A stretch of 64,000 bases of DNA from Lachnospiraceae bacterium (GTDB taxonomy: Bacteria; Bacillota; Clostridia; Lachnospirales; Lachnospiraceae), in the NCBI GenBank assembly GCA_021770755.1, contig JAETQI010000006.1, positions 62,001-126,000 of the forward strand, given 5' to 3'. Of the stretch, positions 61,905-64,000 are shown piece by piece. The stretch's first letter is position 1. Each line of letters starts with the position of its first letter. Below the pieces are notes generated by a model. That model worked only from the letters and a program-made list of their open reading frames with translations, did not search any database and was not told the DNA's origin. Made by a program: the position numbers and the translations under genes.

Positions 61905-63485
61905 ATGGCTGACGCAGAAAAAAGATACAGGGGAATTTTTATCGTAACGGCATTTTTCGGATTAGTTTCAGCATGTTTCATGGCAATATTTTCATTCTGT
62001 CTCGGGAGGGTGGTGGATGTGGTGATCAGCCCTTCTGATTCTCTTCAGACGACAATGCTGCTGTGCATCGGCATGGCAGTGTGCGGGCTGGCCGCTTCGT
62101 TTTTGTATGATTATGCTAGGATCGTCTATGTCAATAAGATCGTCCGTTATCTGAAAACAAATCTATACAGGGCGCTTTATCACAAGGAGCTGAATGTCTT
62201 TTTGTCCGAAAAGAACGGGCACTACCTGAGCCTGTACTCGAAAGATATCGATCTTATTGTGGACAATTATCTGATGCCAAAGTGCAGCATTATCTCCAAT
62301 ATTCTGTCGGCGGTGGTAAGCCTTCTGTCTATATTTATCATCAACTGGAAGCTCGGTCTGTCGTTCGTTGCACTTTCCAGCGTGACAGTTGTTCTTTCCC
62401 AGATCCCGGGCGCTGTCATGGCAAAGAAGACGGTAGAGTACACACAGCAGAACAGCAGCTATATGGCAGTTCTCGAGAATGGTCTGAAAGGCTTTGAGCA
62501 GGTAAAGCTGCTGGGATTAGGAAATCTTTTCAGCAGAAAACTGGATGTGAACGACCATGCATATGAAAGATCCAGGAAAAGCTACCTTTTTGCAAAGGTC
62601 GCTTCGAATGACATCGGAATGTTCATCGGCATGCTCTCACAGCTCTCGTGTATGGCTGTCGGGATCTGGTTCGTTCTTCGCGGGAGCATGACAGTCGGGC
62701 TGCTGATTTCTGCTGTGCAGCTCTTAAACGGCGTATTCTCTCCGCTGCAGCTCTTTGTGCAGGATAAAAACCTGATGGGAACAGCCGGTGAGATCATTCA
62801 GCGGATCGACCAGGAACAGACGATCGCAGAAAAAACGGCGGGAGAGATCGCAGGGAGCGTGCAGGAGATCGCATTTCACGATCTGAATCTGCAGTTTGGA
62901 GATAAAGAGATCTTCCACAACTTTAATATGACTTTTGAGGCTGGCAGAAAATATGCCATTGTCGGAGAGTCCGGAAAGGGCAAGTCGACCCTGATGCGTC
63001 TGTTGATGAAATATCTGACGCAGAGCGAGTACGAGGGAAATGTACTGATCAACAGACAGGATATCAGATCCCTGGATTCCGACAGCATTTATGACAGGAT
63101 CGGTTATATCCAGCGGAATGAATTTCTGATCGACGGCTCTGTCAGAGATAATATTGTACTATATAGAAATGATATCGCCGGCGCAAAGATAGAACAGATC
63201 TGCAGGGCGCTAAAGCTTGACAGCGAGCTTGTCCGCAAAAAGATCGATGCCGCCGATTCCGGGGAAGTCTCCTTCGGGGAAAAACAGAGGATCGATATCG
63301 CACGGTTCATGGTTCACGATTACGATGTCCTGGTGTTTGACGAGCCGACGAGCAATCTGGACGCCGATACGGCAAATGAAATATTTAACATGATCTTTGG
63401 TATCCGGGATAAGATCGTCATCGTGATCACGCATGACAGAAGCAGGAAAGTGCTCGACAGATTTGATGTAGTACTACAATTGTAA
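61905..63485 (+). CDS. ABC exporter, fused membrane and ATPase domains
   Basis: A 526-residue half-transporter of the MdlB/MsbA type. About six membrane segments lie in residues 1-300. The ATPase has Walker A GESGKGKST near 355, Q-loop IGYIQRNEF, a changed signature VSFGEKQRID (normally LSGGQ) near 453, Walker B VLVFDEPTSNLD near 477 and H-loop ITHDRS. It should work as a dimer; with no partner gene, a homodimer is likely. Substrate unknown. AAGGAGG precedes ATG 61905. The gap 61764-61904 has an imperfect AACCAC/GTGGTT hairpin. Confidence 0.88.
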   Translation: MADAEKRYRGIFIVTAFFGLVSACFMAIFSFCLGRVVDVVISPSDSLQTTMLLCIGMAVCGLAASFLYDYARIVYVNKIVRYLKTNLYRALYHKELNVFLSEKNGHYLSLYSKDIDLIVDNYLMPKCSIISNILSAVVSLLSIFIINWKLGLSFVALSSVTVVLSQIPGAVMAKKTVEYTQQNSSYMAVLENGLKGFEQVKLLGLGNLFSRKLDVNDHAYERSRKSYLFAKVASNDIGMFIGMLSQLSCMAVGIWFVLRGSMTVGLLISAVQLLNGVFSPLQLFVQDKNLMGTAGEIIQRIDQEQTIAEKTAGEIAGSVQEIAFHDLNLQFGDKEIFHNFNMTFEAGRKYAIVGESGKGKSTLMRLLMKYLTQSEYEGNVLINRQDIRSLDSDSIYDRIGYIQRNEFLIDGSVRDNIVLYRNDIAGAKIEQICRALKLDSELVRKKIDAADSGEVSFGEKQRIDIARFMVHDYDVLVFDEPTSNLDADTANEIFNMIFGIRDKIVIVITHDRSRKVLDRFDVVLQL

Positions 63486-63509
63486 ATATATATATCAAAA
63501 AATTTAGAC

Positions 63510-63538
63510 TTGACAATTGTGCGTTTTGCACGTATGAT
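63510..63538 (+). promoter_or_regulatory. Strong promoter of the right-edge leader RNA
   Basis: TTGACA (63510-63515), a 17-base spacer and TATGAT (63533-63538). The spacer contains GTGC-GTTTT-GCAC, a small dyad that could bind a regulator. Confidence 0.85.
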
Positions 63539-63604
63539 AAGTATTGTAGCGGTACATATATATGATACGTTCCGTTACACAGATTAAATTTTGGAGGATT
63601 TTTC

Positions 63605-63643
63605 ATGTTAAATGTGATTGTAATGGAGAAAATTGCAAAGTAA
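63605..63643 (+). CDS. Short leader peptide (12 residues)
   Basis: MLNVIVMEKIAK, with GGAGG 7 bases before ATG 63605 and TAA at 63641-63643. The strong ribosome site on so short a frame, right after a strong promoter, suggests a regulatory leader peptide whose translation is sensed by the downstream RNA. I do not recognise the peptide. Confidence 0.45.
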   Translation: MLNVIVMEKIAK

Positions 63644-63830
63644 ATATTGCAAAGGGTGATTTTTGGTCTTGTTATGTACAGGATGCGCAGGGATTATGCG
63701 TCAGCTAGAGCTGACGGGCATTTGTGTGCGTACAAAGAGGCTGGAAGTCTGCCCATTTGTCAGCAGTGTGTGCTGTTGACATTTTCGCCTTACAATCGCT
63801 ATCGTATTATGGTATATATTTTGGAATCAT

Positions 63831-63862
63831 AAGAACATGGCTGTATGGTCATGTTCTTTTTA
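63831..63862 (+). terminator. Intrinsic terminator of the leader RNA
   Basis: AAGAACATG and CATGTTCTT pair around a 10-base loop, then TTTAT. If the leader is an attenuator, this is the switch. Confidence 0.85.
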
Positions 63863-63863
63863 T

Positions 63864-64000
63864 GCACAGACCCGTGCAGAGGAAATTGCCGCTAGTGCGG
63901 CGCACGGGTCGCGCGCGAGTAAGGGAAGATGGCTCTTCCCTACTCGATTGCACAGACCCGTGCAGAGGAAATTGCCGCTAGTGCGGCGCACGGGTCGCGC
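63864..64000. repeat. 86-bp tandem repeat array of paired hairpins (cut by window edge)
   Basis: Unit 1 is 63864-63949; unit 2 starts at 63950 and its first 51 bases are identical. Each unit has hairpin A, with outer stem GACCCGTGC/GCACGGGTC and inner GCCGC-TAGT-GCGGC, and hairpin B, GAGTAAGGGAAG/CTTCCCTACTC. Hairpin B is an inverted copy of the ATCGAGTAGGGAAGAG family seen at 61230. The number of units is unknown because the array leaves the window. Confidence 0.85.

Larger units (their letters stand above)
63545..63862 (+). ncRNA. Candidate attenuator leader or small RNA
   Basis: A unit of about 318 bases bounded by a strong promoter and an intrinsic terminator. It holds a 12-codon peptide gene and then about 185 bases with hairpins (GTCAGCT-AG-AGCTGAC near 63699-63714; others). 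No long gene with a ribosome site is visible: a 61-codon frame ending at 63832 has no start signal. The layout fits a transcription attenuator of a gene beyond the window, such as a ribosome-targeting antibiotic resistance gene, or a free RNA. Confidence 0.45.

Noticed and set aside
63647-63832. 61-codon frame in the right-edge leader region
   Set aside because: Starts at TTG without a ribosome site; lies in a region better explained as structured leader RNA. Its stop next to the terminator keeps a small doubt.
63864-64000. Possible CRISPR array
   Set aside because: The repeats are 86 bp, adjacent and fully identical, with no unique spacers between them and no cas genes nearby.

Overview
The window looks like chromosomal DNA from a Gram-positive anaerobe of the class Clostridia, most likely a gut Lachnospiraceae member. 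The reasons are the moderate GC content, strong Shine-Dalgarno sites, consensus sigma-A promoters and a set of families typical of that group (DUF2225, DUF1292, DUF5662, GGGtGRT protein with its NifU-like partner, DUF6449-type ABC permease, CptIN-type toxin-antitoxin). I cannot name a genus or species from the sequence.

Layout. 1-7.6 kb: end of gltX, a UvrD-type helicase, two small DUF genes on the minus strand, then a sirtuin-like protein and a GlgX-like GH13 protein that have both lost their catalytic residues, a DUF5662 protein and a tiny cysteine-rich protein. 7.6-12.4 kb: methionine synthase MetH with its reactivation domain as a separate gene, and an AAA/nuclease fusion. 12.4-15.9 kb: a GntR (YtrA-like)-controlled ABC transporter. 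16-21.8 kb: lactonase-like beta-propeller, aroC, a VanY-like carboxypeptidase, tgt, yajC and a PAP2 phosphatase. 21.9-30.3 kb: leuB-ilvD-ilvB, an L,D-transpeptidase, then serC-serA. 30.3-34.3 kb: a possible structured RNA, a small unknown gene, an ECF-type sigma factor, a broken anti-sigma gene, a long hairpin repeat and a serpin lipoprotein. 34.3-40.8 kb: DUF1015, an MscS channel, tRNA-Thr(CGT), a RdgB-like pyrophosphatase, AIM24, an orphan TauBC-like transporter pair and an unknown conserved protein. 40.8-48.9 kb: an XRE regulator facing a seven-gene surface-polysaccharide cluster (glycosyltransferases, Stealth phosphotransferase, Wzy, Wzx), with three matching operator-like palindromes between them. 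49-51.6 kb: argH and asd. 51.6-53 kb: a type III toxin-antitoxin locus (two 45-bp antitoxin RNA repeats, terminator, CptN-like toxin) whose toxin frame runs without a stop into a sugar-nucleotide reductase. 53-63.5 kb: a TopB-like topoisomerase with four zinc-ribbon modules, a left-handed beta-helix protein, the GGGtGRT pair, a degenerate LytM-like protein, a GGDEF protein, a GNAT and an ABC exporter. 63.5-64 kb: a promoter, 12-codon leader peptide and terminator, followed by the start of an 86-bp tandem array of hairpins that runs off the window.

The most interesting items are the CptIN-like locus fused to a metabolic gene, the three-site operator array controlling the polysaccharide cluster, the neighbouring sirtuin-like and GH13-like pseudoenzymes, the sigma factor whose anti-sigma gene is broken upstream of a serpin, and the leader RNA plus hairpin array at the right edge. 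No CRISPR array, rRNA, insertion sequence or prophage was seen.
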